Below are positions 1-9,611 of a stretch of 64,000 bases of DNA, in pieces. The translations under genes were made by a program, and so were the position numbers. This stretch comes from an uncultured Alphaproteobacteria bacterium (GTDB lineage: Bacteria; Pseudomonadota; Alphaproteobacteria; RF32; CAG-239): assembly GCA_949493535.1 (NCBI GenBank), contig CASZWJ010000006.1:18666-82665 (forward strand), written 5' to 3'. The notes under the pieces were generated by a model. That model was given only the letters and a program-made list of their open reading frames with translations, had not been told where the DNA came from and did not search any database. Each line of letters begins with the position of its first letter. Positions within the stretch are counted from its first letter, which is position 1.

Positions 1-548
1 GATTTCTGAAAATCTATTTCCCGATTATCAACGGCCACCGCCGGAAAAGCCAGATAGAAACGAAACGCAATTATAACGCAGACAAGCGCGCTTAAAAACG
101 ACAAACCGGCATAAACTCTAGAATCTGCCTGAAAAATACCGCCTATAAAACCGGCAAAAAAACCTAAAAAAAGAGCAGGAATAACGGCTATTATAAAAAA
201 CAAAATTCCTTTGCCGATATAATTTAATTCCCGTTTGCCAAATTCTAACGTTCCATATCCGGCCGGAACTATATGCAAAACTACGCCGCGGATATAAGCG
301 ATAATTACGGCTATCGAAGATATGCCCAATATAACAAAAGACAAAATTTGTTTTTCAGACGAAGCGCAATTTTCTGAGCTTACACTGCACAAGGACGGAA
401 AACCGGCTAAAACATCCGCACCCCATATCAATATAAACCATGCGGCAGAAACTTTAACAAACAGCTCAAGATGCCCGAAGAAATAACCGTAGCTGCGGCG
501 GATTGTTTCTATAAACGGCAGGCTGACTGAAAAACTATTTTTGCTCAT
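1..548 (-). CDS. Multi-pass membrane protein, 3' part cut by window edge
   Basis: Reading the minus strand from an ATG at 546-548 gives an open frame of about 182 codons to the window edge with no stop. It begins MSKNSFSVSLPFIETIRR and contains several hydrophobic stretches (around residues 30-50, 68-92, 112-138 and 146-170), so it is an inner-membrane protein. The ATG lies 14 bases inside the end of the upstream gene (stop at 535-537), which indicates translational coupling in one operon with that gene and dnaE. No family is recognised. The two membrane proteins resemble each other in general layout and may be a paralogous pair. Confidence 0.75.
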   Translation of the reverse strand, partial: MSKNSFSVSLPFIETIRRSYGYFFGHLELFVKVSAAWFILIWGADVLAGFPSLCSVSSENCASSEKQILSFVILGISSIAVIIAYIRGVVLHIVPAGYGTLEFGKRELNYIGKGILFFIIAVIPALFLGFFAGFIGGIFQADSRVYAGLSFLSALVCVIIAFRFYLAFPAVAVDNREIDFQK

Positions 549-1443
549 ATTCACCCTCTGTTTCTGCAAACAAAATTTGCTTTTGTAAATAAAAATTATT
601 AATGACAATCGTTAAAACCATTAATGAAATCAAATTATATATCATTTCGGAAGCAAAGTTGACATAAAAGCTGCTGCCGGCTGCCACGCTTTGAAAATTC
701 TGATACAAATTACCAAAAATAAACACAGCGACGATAAAGACAAAAAACAAGCTCATTAAAATAACCAGCGTGTCTCCGACCGTTTTATACCAGATTTCTT
801 TCAACGGCGGCACCTTTTCCCCGTTAATAATGAACGCCAGTACAGAATAAAAACGAAGGACAACAAACGGAATAACAAAACCGACAGACATGAGGCTGAA
901 AAAAGCCATTTCTATCCGCCAATCGGGATTAGGTTCCCTGAGGTATAAAACCCAGCCTGACACCATAGGCAGAAAATTCAGAACGATAACCAATATCAAT
1001 GCCAATGCAAGCTTAATGACGCGACGGTCTGCCTTTAATAATGACTTCCATTCAAAAGGCTGTCCCCGAAAACTTATTTCACACCATTTTACGGCAAAAA
1101 CCGCCCATAAAAAAACTTTGGCTAAACCATAAAGAAGGTAAAAGAACCCAGAGTTGCTGCAATGAGCGGTAACCGGCGCAATTTGCGAATAAATGCACAT
1201 ATATCCGAAACCGCTCGGCATAGCAATAAGGCTGATAGCCAGCGCAACAGGCAAGGCCAGCAGAAAAAAGTTTTTGCCATTATCAAACAACAGGCTAAAC
1301 GGCGAAAATATCAATTTTCCGACAGGAAGCTTAACCGGCTTGATTTTATCAGAATTGACTTCGGCGCATAAACAGCCGCCTTCCTTAAAGCAGGGGCATT
1401 CTGAAAAATGTTCGCGGAGTTTGGCTAGCAGTTTTTCTAACAT
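535..1443 (-). CDS. Hypothetical multi-pass membrane protein with Cys-rich N-terminus
   Basis: 302 residues. The N-terminal 30 residues hold a cluster of cysteines (CPCFKEGGCLC) that could bind a metal. About six hydrophobic segments follow (near residues 55-75, 100-118, 143-168, 182-205, 225-245 and 270-288). It starts 3 bases after the dnaE stop and overlaps the next membrane gene by 14 bases, so the three genes are probably one transcript. No function can be assigned; the coupling with dnaE may only reflect genome compaction. Confidence 0.8.
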   Translation of the reverse strand: MLEKLLAKLREHFSECPCFKEGGCLCAEVNSDKIKPVKLPVGKLIFSPFSLLFDNGKNFFLLALPVALAISLIAMPSGFGYMCIYSQIAPVTAHCSNSGFFYLLYGLAKVFLWAVFAVKWCEISFRGQPFEWKSLLKADRRVIKLALALILVIVLNFLPMVSGWVLYLREPNPDWRIEMAFFSLMSVGFVIPFVVLRFYSVLAFIINGEKVPPLKEIWYKTVGDTLVILMSLFFVFIVAVFIFGNLYQNFQSVAAGSSFYVNFASEMIYNLISLMVLTIVINNFYLQKQILFAETEGEYEQK

Positions 1444-1446
1444 GGC

Positions 1447-4400
1447 TCAGATTTCCTTTATTGTCGTTACACCCGAAACCGCGCGGATTTTACTGATTAT
1501 GTCATTCATAAAAGCAAAACCGCCGGCAAGTTCAATACGAACATCCCATTCGGGGTGTTCGGGTTTTATATATATTTTATTTGTGCCGTTTCTATCTCTG
1601 CTCAAAATTTCTTTAAGCTGCGGCACGGCTGAAACGTTATTTATGTAAATAATTAATCCGTTGGCAACATTGGCAATTGCCTGATCCAGCGTTTCTACGC
1701 TGTTTATCATCACGCGGGGGCTGCTTTCTTCCGTTTCTTTCGTAATGACGATACTGACAAGCAGCGGCACGCCGGAATTGATGACATCTTCATATTTTGC
1801 CAAACCTTCGGAAAACAACAGCCCTTCAAAATTGCTGGTTCCGTCAGACAATTCAAGAAAAGCATATTTATTGCCGGACTTGCTCAGCCTTTTTTGGAAT
1901 GAGGTTACACTGCCGGCCAGTTTGGCACGGATAGTATCTCCGGCCTTAATACCGTTGAAAACTTCAACCGCGCTTTTAACGCCCAAACGCTCCATACCTT
2001 CACGATAGCTATCCAACGGATGCGCGGACAGATAAAAGCCGATGACTTCCGCTTCAAGTTTCAAGCGCTCTAATTCCGGCCAATCAGGCTTATCTGCCAG
2101 CTTAACTTTTGTATGCAGTTCTTCGGTGCCAAACAGTGATGCCTGAGAGCTTGTTTTCAGTTCGGTTGCCGAATAAATATGCTGCATAATCGTTTCGATA
2201 TTGGCAAAAATTTTGCCGCGGTTCGGTTCCAAGCTGTCAAAAGCGCCGGCCTTGGACAACTGTTCCAACTGGCGGCGGTTAATCTGTTTGAAGTCTGTAC
2301 GGTGGATAAAATCAGACAAATCTTTATAAGGGCCGTTCTTTTTGCGTTCGTCAACAATTGCCTGCATATTAGCCGCACCGACGCCTTTAATGGCTCCCAG
2401 CGCATAACGGATATTGCCGTTTTCAACCGCAAAATCAGCCTCCGAATGGTTAATATCCGGCGGCAAAACCTTGAACCCGATTTTTTTGGCTTCTTCTTTA
2501 TAAATCATCAACTTGTCGACGTTGGTCATATCGAGCGTCATTACCGCGCAAAGGAATTCGACGGGATAGTGCGCTTTTAAATAAGCCGTCTGATAAGAAA
2601 CCAATGAATAAGCCGCCGCGTGAGATTTGTTAAAACCATAAGACGCAAATTTTTCCATTTGGTCAAAAATGGCTGTGGCAGTTGCTTCGGGAATCCCTTT
2701 TTTTAAGGCGCCTTCGGTAAACATCGCGCGCTGCTTGGGAATCTCGTCGCGCATTTTTTTACCCATAACCTTACGCAGCTTATCCGCGCCGCCAAGCGTA
2801 TAGCCGCCCAGAACCTGCGCAATTTTCATAACCTGCTCTTGGTAGACCATAATACCATAGGTCTCGCCTAAAATCGGCGCCAAATCAGGATGCAGATAGG
2901 TGATTTCTTCTTCGCCGTGCTTGCGTTTGATATAGGTCGGAATATTATCCATCGGCCCCGGACGGTACAAAGACACAATAGCGATTAAATCTTCAAAACG
3001 GTCAGGCTTGATTTGTTTGTGAACGTCTTTCATACCGGGAGATTCAAACTGGAACACTGCTGAGGTATCGCCTCTGGAAAGCATCTGATATGTTTCTTTA
3101 TCATCAAGGGGAACCGCATCGATATTTAAATCAATCCCATGGCTTTTCTTGACCCAGTCGACGGCTTTTTTAATAACGGTCAGCGTTTTCAAGCCCAAAA
3201 AGTCAAACTTAATCAAGCCGGTTTCTTCAACAAACTTCATATCATATTGCGTGACCGGCATGTCTGCCTTGGGATCTTTATAAAGAGGCACAAGCTGGTC
3301 TAACGGGCGGTCGCCAATAACCACGCCGGCAGCGTGCATACCGGACTGGCGGTACAAGCCCTCCAGTTTCATACCGATATCAAAAAGCTTGTTAATCTGC
3401 GGGTCGTTCTGCCGCATTTCTTCCAGTTCGGCCACTTGGTCAAGCGACTCTTGCAGCGTCGGGTTTTTACCCTGTACGCCGGGCGGAATCATTTTGGAGA
3501 TTTTATCAGCCTGAGAATAAGGCATTTGCAGCACGCGGGCGACGTCACGGATAACGTTTTTGGCTTGCAGTTTGCCATAGGTAATAATCTGTGCCACATG
3601 GTCAAAACCATATTTTTTCTGCACATATTCAATGGTTTTATAACGGTTTTCCTGACAAAAGTCGACGTCAAAGTCAGGCATGTTGACACGTTCCGGATTC
3701 AGAAAACGCTCAAACAGCAAATCCAGTTTTAACGGATCCAAATCGGTAATTTTTAATGACCAGGCGACAATTGAACCTGCACCGGAACCACGCCCCGGCC
3801 CGACCGGCACGCCGTTGTTTTTTGACCAGCGGATAAAGTCCGACACGATGAGGAAGTAGCCGGGGAATCCCATTTTTTTAATAACGCTTAATTCATATTC
3901 CAAACGGGCATAGTAGCGTTCGTCAATTTCTTTTTTCTGCTCTTCGGTCATGCCTTCAAAATAGACATGCGCTTCCATGCGCTCGGCCAAACCTTTATAA
4001 GATTCCTCGGTAATGAATTCGTCTTGGGTTTTGCCGTCCGGACATTCGAAAATCGGCAACAGCGGATCAACTTTTTTAGACAGGTAATTGCAGCGCATGG
4101 CAATCCGCACCGTATTTTCAATTGCTTCCGGCAAATCTTTAAACAGTTCCAGCATTTCGGCTTCGCTGCGCAGGCGGTTGTTCGGCGAAAATTTGCGGCG
4201 GTTTTCATTTGCCACATATTCGCCGTCGGCAATGCAAATCAAAGCGTCATGCGCTTCATACATTTCGGCATTCATAAAATAGGCTTCATTGGTGGCTGCC
4301 AGAGGAATATTATATTTATAAGCCCAATCGACAAAAACATCTTCGGTTTTGTGTTCGCTTTCCAAACCGATACGCGAAATTTCCATATACAGCCGGTCGC

Positions 4401-4917
4401 CGAATATTTTATGCAGGCGTTTGATATGTTCTTCCGCTTCTTCCTGACGATTTTCCAGAATCAACCGTCCGGCTTGACCTTCCGGACCGCCGGTCAGGCA
4501 AATCAACCCGTCGCTCAGTTCTTCCAAATCTTCAATTTTAAGCTGGGCGCGCTCTCCTCTCTGCGGGTTATCCAGATAAGACCTTTTCATCAACTTCATG
4601 ATGTTTTTATAGCCGTCTTCATTCATAACCAGAATGATAATCTTATCCGGTTCGACCGTGCGCCCTTTAGACTTCAAAACATCATCGGCATCAGGATTAC
4701 GCAAAAAGAACTGACAACCGAGAATCGGCTTAACGCCTTCATCTGCTGCATATTTCGACAAAGCCTTGCCGCAGAACAAATTGCCGGTATCGGTTACGGC
4801 AACGGCCGGAATGCCGTTATCATGAAGATAATGGATTAATTTGGGCACCAAAATAGCGCCTTCCGACAAAGAATAGGCGGTATGGACGCGGAGATGTACA
4901 AACTTTGGCTCAGCCAT
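1447..4917 (-). CDS. dnaE: DNA polymerase III alpha subunit
   Basis: 1156 residues, the normal length for DnaE, the replicative polymerase catalytic subunit. An N-terminal PHP domain begins with FVHLRVHTAYSLSEGA; the polymerase core carries GPGRGSGAGS and the catalytic acidic motif PDFDVDFCQENR; later blocks GFNKSHAAAYSLVSYQTAYL and a C-terminal OB-fold region (about residues 970-1060) match the family order. The ATG at 4915-4917 gives the expected N-terminus MAEPKFVHLRVH. Two membrane-protein genes follow directly. No other replisome gene is nearby. Confidence 0.98.
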   Translation of the reverse strand: MAEPKFVHLRVHTAYSLSEGAILVPKLIHYLHDNGIPAVAVTDTGNLFCGKALSKYAADEGVKPILGCQFFLRNPDADDVLKSKGRTVEPDKIIILVMNEDGYKNIMKLMKRSYLDNPQRGERAQLKIEDLEELSDGLICLTGGPEGQAGRLILENRQEEAEEHIKRLHKIFGDRLYMEISRIGLESEHKTEDVFVDWAYKYNIPLAATNEAYFMNAEMYEAHDALICIADGEYVANENRRKFSPNNRLRSEAEMLELFKDLPEAIENTVRIAMRCNYLSKKVDPLLPIFECPDGKTQDEFITEESYKGLAERMEAHVYFEGMTEEQKKEIDERYYARLEYELSVIKKMGFPGYFLIVSDFIRWSKNNGVPVGPGRGSGAGSIVAWSLKITDLDPLKLDLLFERFLNPERVNMPDFDVDFCQENRYKTIEYVQKKYGFDHVAQIITYGKLQAKNVIRDVARVLQMPYSQADKISKMIPPGVQGKNPTLQESLDQVAELEEMRQNDPQINKLFDIGMKLEGLYRQSGMHAAGVVIGDRPLDQLVPLYKDPKADMPVTQYDMKFVEETGLIKFDFLGLKTLTVIKKAVDWVKKSHGIDLNIDAVPLDDKETYQMLSRGDTSAVFQFESPGMKDVHKQIKPDRFEDLIAIVSLYRPGPMDNIPTYIKRKHGEEEITYLHPDLAPILGETYGIMVYQEQVMKIAQVLGGYTLGGADKLRKVMGKKMRDEIPKQRAMFTEGALKKGIPEATATAIFDQMEKFASYGFNKSHAAAYSLVSYQTAYLKAHYPVEFLCAVMTLDMTNVDKLMIYKEEAKKIGFKVLPPDINHSEADFAVENGNIRYALGAIKGVGAANMQAIVDERKKNGPYKDLSDFIHRTDFKQINRRQLEQLSKAGAFDSLEPNRGKIFANIETIMQHIYSATELKTSSQASLFGTEELHTKVKLADKPDWPELERLKLEAEVIGFYLSAHPLDSYREGMERLGVKSAVEVFNGIKAGDTIRAKLAGSVTSFQKRLSKSGNKYAFLELSDGTSNFEGLLFSEGLAKYEDVINSGVPLLVSIVITKETEESSPRVMINSVETLDQAIANVANGLIIYINNVSAVPQLKEILSRDRNGTNKIYIKPEHPEWDVRIELAGGFAFMNDIISKIRAVSGVTTIKEI

Positions 4918-5020
4918 TTAAAAACCTTTTAGACGTGCCCGTGAAAATTAAGTTGCCATGAGTATAGCATTTTTGCTTTGCGGCACAACTAAAAAAGAAA
5001 AGATGTTAAACCGCTAATAA

Positions 5021-5049
5021 AAAAACGGCGTTCCAAACGCCGTTTTTTT
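5021..5049 (-). terminator. Intrinsic terminator after prfA
   Basis: A perfect 12-bp stem (AAAAACGGCGTT / AACGCCGTTTTT) with a 3-base loop, flanked by T-runs on either reading direction, directly downstream of the prfA stop on the minus strand. It also separates the hisS-prfA unit from dnaE. Confidence 0.85.
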
Positions 5050-5050
5050 A

Positions 5051-6124
5051 TTAATCCAATTCGGAGAGCTTCTGAGCCTGATCTTCGGTAATCAGTGCAT
5101 CAATCACCTCGCCCAGCGCATCGCCCGAAACAACTTCATCCAACTTATACAAAGTCAGATTAATACGGTGGTCGGTCACGCGGCCTTGCGGATAATTATA
5201 AGTCCGGATACGCTCGGATCTGTCGCCGGAGCCTACTTGCAGCTTGCGGGTTTCGGAATAAGCGGCATCTTTGGCCTGACGCTGCGCGTCATACAAACGG
5301 GTACGCAGCTTGCGCATCGCATTGTCGCGGTTTTTAAACTGCGAACGCTCTTCCTGAGACTCGACGACGATACCGCTCGGAATATGGACAATACGCACCG
5401 CCGAGTTGGTCTTGTTGACCTTTTGTCCGCCGGCACCCGAAGAACGATAAGCCTCGAACTTCAAATCAGCCGGATTAATCTGAATATCAACTTCTTCAGC
5501 CTCGGGCAAAACGGCAACGGTTGCCGCAGAGGTATGCACGCGTCCCTGAGATTCCGTTACCGGCACGCGCTGCACGCGGTGGGCGCCGGATTCAAACTTC
5601 AATTTGGAGAAAACGTCTTTGCCGGTAATGCTGGCCGAAGCTTCTTTATAGCCGCCGAGTTCATTTTCGTTAGCGTCCATAATTTCAAACTTCCAGCCCT
5701 GCAATTGCGCATAACGCTGATACATTTCAAACAGCACCGCAGCAAATAAAGCTGCTTCATCGCCGCCGGTTCCGGCACGAACTTCCAATATGGCGTTTTT
5801 CTCGTCATCTTCTTCTTTCGGAAGAAGGAGAATCTTAACCTGTTTTTCCAAATCAGGCAGCTTTTCTTTCAGTTCGTAATACTCAGCTTCGGCCATTTCG
5901 CGCATTTCTTTATCTAGCGAGCCGTCTTCCATCATCGTTTTGTCATCGGACATATTCTGCTCCAAGCGGCGCAATTCGTTAATTGCTTCCACAACAGGAG
6001 ACAGTGTTGACAACTCTTTGTTCAGCTTGACCAGCTCATCAGAAGTAATTTCCGGATTGGACAACAGCGCCTGTACTTCATCGTGGCGGTTGACAACATT
6101 ACTTAATTTTTCAGCAAATGACAT
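5051..6124 (-). CDS. prfA: Peptide chain release factor 1
   Basis: 357 residues, full length for RF1, which reads UAA and UAG and triggers peptidyl-tRNA hydrolysis. The catalytic GGQ loop is in [17 protein letters not shown], and the codon-recognition tripeptide is PVT ([18 protein letters not shown]), the PxT form typical of RF1 rather than the SPF of RF2. It follows hisS with no gap (hisS stop at 6125, this ATG at 6124), so the two are translationally coupled. A strong terminator follows. Confidence 0.97.
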   Translation of the reverse strand: MSFAEKLSNVVNRHDEVQALLSNPEITSDELVKLNKELSTLSPVVEAINELRRLEQNMSDDKTMMEDGSLDKEMREMAEAEYYELKEKLPDLEKQVKILLLPKEEDDEKNAILEVRAGTGGDEAALFAAVLFEMYQRYAQLQGWKFEIMDANENELGGYKEASASITGKDVFSKLKFESGAHRVQRVPVTESQGRVHTSAATVAVLPEAEEVDIQINPADLKFEAYRSSGAGGQKVNKTNSAVRIVHIPSGIVVESQEERSQFKNRDNAMRKLRTRLYDAQRQAKDAAYSETRKLQVGSGDRSERIRTYNYPQGRVTDHRINLTLYKLDEVVSGDALGEVIDALITEDQAQKLSELD

Positions 6125-7360
6125 TTATTTTATTTCCTCGACAATTTTATTAATCGCGACATTCTTTTGCTCGCCGCTGTCTAAATCTTTTATCGTTACT
6201 TCATTATTAGCCAATTCGTCAGAACCGATTATCACCGCTTTATAAGCGTTTGCTTTGTTGGCCTTTATCATGCGTTTTTTCAAATTGCCGCCATAGCTTT
6301 GTTCAACGCGGTAACCGGCCTTGCGCAGCAGATAAGCAATTTCGATTGCTTTGCCGTTGGTATCTTCTCCAACCGGAATAACGGCAATCGGACGCGGCAA
6401 AGATACATCTTGTTCCAAAAGCATAGACAAACGTTCAACACCGCAAGCCCAGCCGATACCGGCAACGGCACCGCCGCCCATTTGTTCGACCAGCCCGTCA
6501 TAACGCCCGCCGGCCAAAACCGTTCCCTGAGCACCGAGCTTGTCGGTTACCAGTTCAAAAACCGTGTGCGAATAATAATCCAAACCGCGAACCAAACGGT
6601 TGTTCACACGATATTTAATCCCTAAAGAATCCAAACCTTTCAAGACTTCATTGAAAAAGTTTTTGGAAGCTTCGTTCAGGCTGTCCCAATATAAGGGCGC
6701 ATTGGCAACAACTTCTTTATCACATTCTTCTTTAGAATCAAGTACCCGCAGCGGATTTTTTTCCAAACGCTCTTTTGAATCGCCGGACAATTCGTCAATA
6801 TGCCCCCGCAAATATTCTACGAGTTTTGTGCGGTAAGCATCACGGCTTTCCTGATCGCCCAGAGAATTGATTTCAACAACAACATTGCCCTCAAGGCCCA
6901 GCTTTTCAACAAATTCATAAGCCATAGAAATCACTTCAATATCAGCCTGCGGCGTTTCAACGCCCAGCAATTCGCAGCCAAACTGGGTAAACTGGCGCTG
7001 GCGCCCCTTCTGCGGACGCTCATAACGGAACATCGGACCGGCATAATACAATTTTACCGGCAGGTTCTGCTGCATTCCCTCGGAAACGAAAGAGCGGACA
7101 ACGCCGGCCGTACCTTCCGGACGCAAGGTCAGGCTCTCGCCGCCCCGGTCCTGAAAACAATACATTTCTTTGGTGACAACATCGGAGGTTTCGCCCAGAT
7201 TGCGCGAAAAGACTTCTGTAAATTCGAAAATCGGGGTTTCTATTTCTTCAAAACCATACTTTTCAACCACTTCCGCACCGGTGGAAACAACTTTTTTCAT
7301 TTTGCGTTTGGTTTCGCCGTAAACATCATAAGTTCCGCGAACATTTTGAATTTTTGCCAT
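6125..7360 (-). CDS. hisS: Histidyl-tRNA synthetase
   Basis: 411 residues, class II aminoacyl-tRNA synthetase. Motif 2 region TLRPEGTAGVVRSF, the histidine-binding blocks GLDYYSHTVFEL and LAGGRYDGL, and motif 3 GIGWACGVERL are present in order, followed by an anticodon-binding domain (about residues 320-411). It lies 4 bases after ispG and abuts prfA, so ispG-hisS-prfA reads as one operon on the minus strand. Confidence 0.97.
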   Translation of the reverse strand: MAKIQNVRGTYDVYGETKRKMKKVVSTGAEVVEKYGFEEIETPIFEFTEVFSRNLGETSDVVTKEMYCFQDRGGESLTLRPEGTAGVVRSFVSEGMQQNLPVKLYYAGPMFRYERPQKGRQRQFTQFGCELLGVETPQADIEVISMAYEFVEKLGLEGNVVVEINSLGDQESRDAYRTKLVEYLRGHIDELSGDSKERLEKNPLRVLDSKEECDKEVVANAPLYWDSLNEASKNFFNEVLKGLDSLGIKYRVNNRLVRGLDYYSHTVFELVTDKLGAQGTVLAGGRYDGLVEQMGGGAVAGIGWACGVERLSMLLEQDVSLPRPIAVIPVGEDTNGKAIEIAYLLRKAGYRVEQSYGGNLKKRMIKANKANAYKAVIIGSDELANNEVTIKDLDSGEQKNVAINKIVEEIK

Positions 7361-7364
7361 AATC

Positions 7365-8441
7365 TTATCCTACTTTTTTAACTTTTTCTTCGACCAAGCG
7401 TACCAGCTCGTCAACAATATTATCATTTTTCACTTTGTGGTCGGCTTTGCCCGCCACAAAAATCATATTTTCATCACCTTTGCCGCCGCAAACGCCGAAA
7501 TCGGTATGTCCGGCTTCACCGGGGCCGTTAACAACGCAGCCCATGACGGCCAAACTCAACGGCTGGTTGATGTGAGCCAGTCTCTTCTCCAGCTCTTCAA
7601 TTGTTCTTTGGACATCATAACCACGGCGCGCGCAAGTGGGGCAAGAGACTATCCTTACGCCCCGATGTCGCAAATCCAAAGCTTTCAGAATTTCATAACC
7701 GGCTTTGACTTCTTCTTCGACATCAGCTGTCAGCGAAACGCGCAGAGTATCGCCGATGCCGGACATTAACAGCGAACCGATACCCATTGCCGATTTAATG
7801 GTTCCTGTTCTCAAGCCGCCGGCTTCGGTCACGCCCAAATGGAGCGGATAATCGCAGGCTGCCGCCAGCTTTTTATAAGCGTCAATCATCATCAGCGTGT
7901 TTGAAGATTTGACGCTGATTTTGAACTCGCGGAAGTCATTGTCTTCAAGCATTTTGGCTTGTTCCAATGCGCTTTCGACCAAAGCATCGGCACAAGGCTC
8001 GCCATATTTTTCCAACAATTTTTTATCCAATGAGCCGCCGTTGACGCCGATGCGAATCGAACAGCCGTAATCTTTGGCTGCCTGAACAACCGCTTTAGCC
8101 CTATCGGCGCCGCCGATGTTTCCGGGGTTAATCCGCAGGCAGGCCGCGCCGTTTTCGGCCGCCAGAATTCCTAATCGATAATCAAAATGGATATCGGCAA
8201 CGACCGGAATTTTCACTTCTTTGGTTATAATTTTTAACGCGCGCGCCGACTCTTCATCAGGACAAGAACAGCGGGTTATATCGCAACCGACGGCCTCCTG
8301 ACGCTGAATTTGCTCAATCGTCGCTTTGGCATCGCCGGTCGGCGTGTTCGTCATAGACTGAACGCTAATCGGCGCATCGCCACCGACGGCAACGTTTCCG
8401 ACCATGATTTTGCGGCTGCTGCGGCGAATTATTTTTTCCAT
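7365..8441 (-). CDS. ispG: 4-hydroxy-3-methylbut-2-en-1-yl diphosphate synthase (GcpE/IspG)
   Basis: 358 residues. It catalyses the reductive dehydration of MEcPP to HMBPP in the MEP isoprenoid pathway, using a [4Fe-4S] cluster. The N-terminal TIM barrel begins [16 protein letters not shown] and carries VQSMTNTPT; the C-terminal cluster ligands lie in [11 protein letters not shown] and [12 protein letters not shown]. The ATG is preceded by GAGGAAAACAAA, a good ribosome site. A hairpin lies between it and the upstream rodZ-like gene. Confidence 0.97.
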   Translation of the reverse strand: MEKIIRRSSRKIMVGNVAVGGDAPISVQSMTNTPTGDAKATIEQIQRQEAVGCDITRCSCPDEESARALKIITKEVKIPVVADIHFDYRLGILAAENGAACLRINPGNIGGADRAKAVVQAAKDYGCSIRIGVNGGSLDKKLLEKYGEPCADALVESALEQAKMLEDNDFREFKISVKSSNTLMMIDAYKKLAAACDYPLHLGVTEAGGLRTGTIKSAMGIGSLLMSGIGDTLRVSLTADVEEEVKAGYEILKALDLRHRGVRIVSCPTCARRGYDVQRTIEELEKRLAHINQPLSLAVMGCVVNGPGEAGHTDFGVCGGKGDENMIFVAGKADHKVKNDNIVDELVRLVEEKVKKVG

Positions 8442-8472
8442 TTTGTTTTCCTCGTTTTATAAATACGACAAA

Positions 8473-8505
8473 AGGAAAATAGCAGTTTCCCTCTGCTATT
8501 TTCCT
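8473..8505 (-). terminator. Perfect 13-bp hairpin between rodZ-like gene and ispG
   Basis: Inverted repeat AGGAAAATAGCAG-N7-CTGCTATTTTCCT. On the minus strand it ends in TTTTCCTTTTG, so it could be a weak terminator or attenuator for the rodZ-like transcript, or a processing site upstream of ispG. Only the symmetry is seen; the role is inferred. Confidence 0.45.
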
Positions 8506-8521
8506 ATGAACTCGTTTAAGC

Positions 8522-9565
8522 CTAATGGTTGGCTGCGGCTAAAATATCATCAACCGAAATGTTCATTTTCTTATTCGGAGAAACGGTATAAGCCGGCTTG
8601 CCGTTATACAAAATATCAACTCCTTCCGATTTTCCGACAGAAAGTTTCAAATTCGTATCGTTCGGCAGAATGTAGCTGTCACCGGGTTTCAGAACTTTGC
8701 TTATATATAATTTATTATCGTTTTTGACTTCTACCCAAGTTTCAGTCTTAACTTTTACGACCAATCCTTTTTCTGTTTTGGCAGGAGCCGTATCTGCTGC
8801 CGGAGCTTCTTCTTTTTTCGTTTCAGGTTCAACAAAATTTGTTTCTTTCACAACAACCTGCGGGTTATTATCCTCAGCATTCGTTGCATCGACCACCGGC
8901 AGATTTTCTTCCTCAGCAACCGTATTTTCCGAAACAGTCGAATAATTTTCGACCTTTAACGGAAAGTCAACATTTTCATCGGCAATGCTGTCAACTTCGG
9001 TGAGACTTTCATCAACAACCGGCGCTTCTTCCGGCTGGCTGTTCAAGCGATTATACGCGCTCCAAGCAAAATATACGCCTATCAAAGCCAAAAGGCTGAT
9101 CATCAGATATTTTTTGCTCGGCACCGTTGCTTCTACCTGCGGCTCAATGACAAAATAAGAACTGTTTTTGCGAATGGCGGCCTCAGCTTCATCTTTATAC
9201 ATACGAACAATATTTACGCCGTCCAATCCCAGATAATCGGCATAAGAGCGGATGAAACCTATTCCGTAAGGATATTCGGGAATATTGTCATAATCGCTTT
9301 CTTCAATCGCCGTCAAATAAACTTTGCGGATGCAGAGTTCCTGAGAAATTTCGGGCAGCGTTTTACCCTGTTTGACACGAACTTCTTTAAGCAGCAGGCC
9401 GACTTTTCCTTCTTTTTCCGCCGGAGCTTCTTTGGCTGCTTTATCTGCCTTTTCGGCCGAAGCTTTTTTTGCAGGAGCTTCAGTTTTTGTTTCTACAACT
9501 GCCTCTTCGGCTTTTTTTTCTAATTTCTCTTTGTTTGCTTGAGAATTTTTAGCTTCATTTTTCAC
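8522..9565 (-). CDS. RodZ-like helix-turn-helix membrane protein (DUF4115)
   Basis: 347 residues. A low-complexity Lys/Glu/Ala N-terminus (1-50) is followed by an HTH_25 domain (about 53-120; LLLKEVRVKQGKTLPEISQ), one membrane segment (about 150-168; YLMISLLALIGVYFAWSAY), an acidic low-complexity linker and a C-terminal DUF4115-like beta domain (from about 267). This is the architecture of RodZ, the MreB-associated cell-shape protein, which commonly sits before ispG. The charged N-terminal extension is longer than in classical RodZ. The assignment rests on domain order and neighbourhood. Confidence 0.85.
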   Translation of the reverse strand: MKNEAKNSQANKEKLEKKAEEAVVETKTEAPAKKASAEKADKAAKEAPAEKEGKVGLLLKEVRVKQGKTLPEISQELCIRKVYLTAIEESDYDNIPEYPYGIGFIRSYADYLGLDGVNIVRMYKDEAEAAIRKNSSYFVIEPQVEATVPSKKYLMISLLALIGVYFAWSAYNRLNSQPEEAPVVDESLTEVDSIADENVDFPLKVENYSTVSENTVAEEENLPVVDATNAEDNNPQVVVKETNFVEPETKKEEAPAADTAPAKTEKGLVVKVKTETWVEVKNDNKLYISKVLKPGDSYILPNDTNLKLSVGKSEGVDILYNGKPAYTVSPNKKMNISVDDILAAANH

Positions 9566-9611
9566 GGCTGGTTCCTTCTAAATTTTAATTGGCGCAATTG
9601 TTGCACATTTT

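Noticed and set aside
3967..4839. Long plus-strand open frame of 290 codons
   Set aside because: It is the antisense shadow of dnaE; the composition is rich in Phe, Arg and Ile without motifs, while the dnaE protein is certain.
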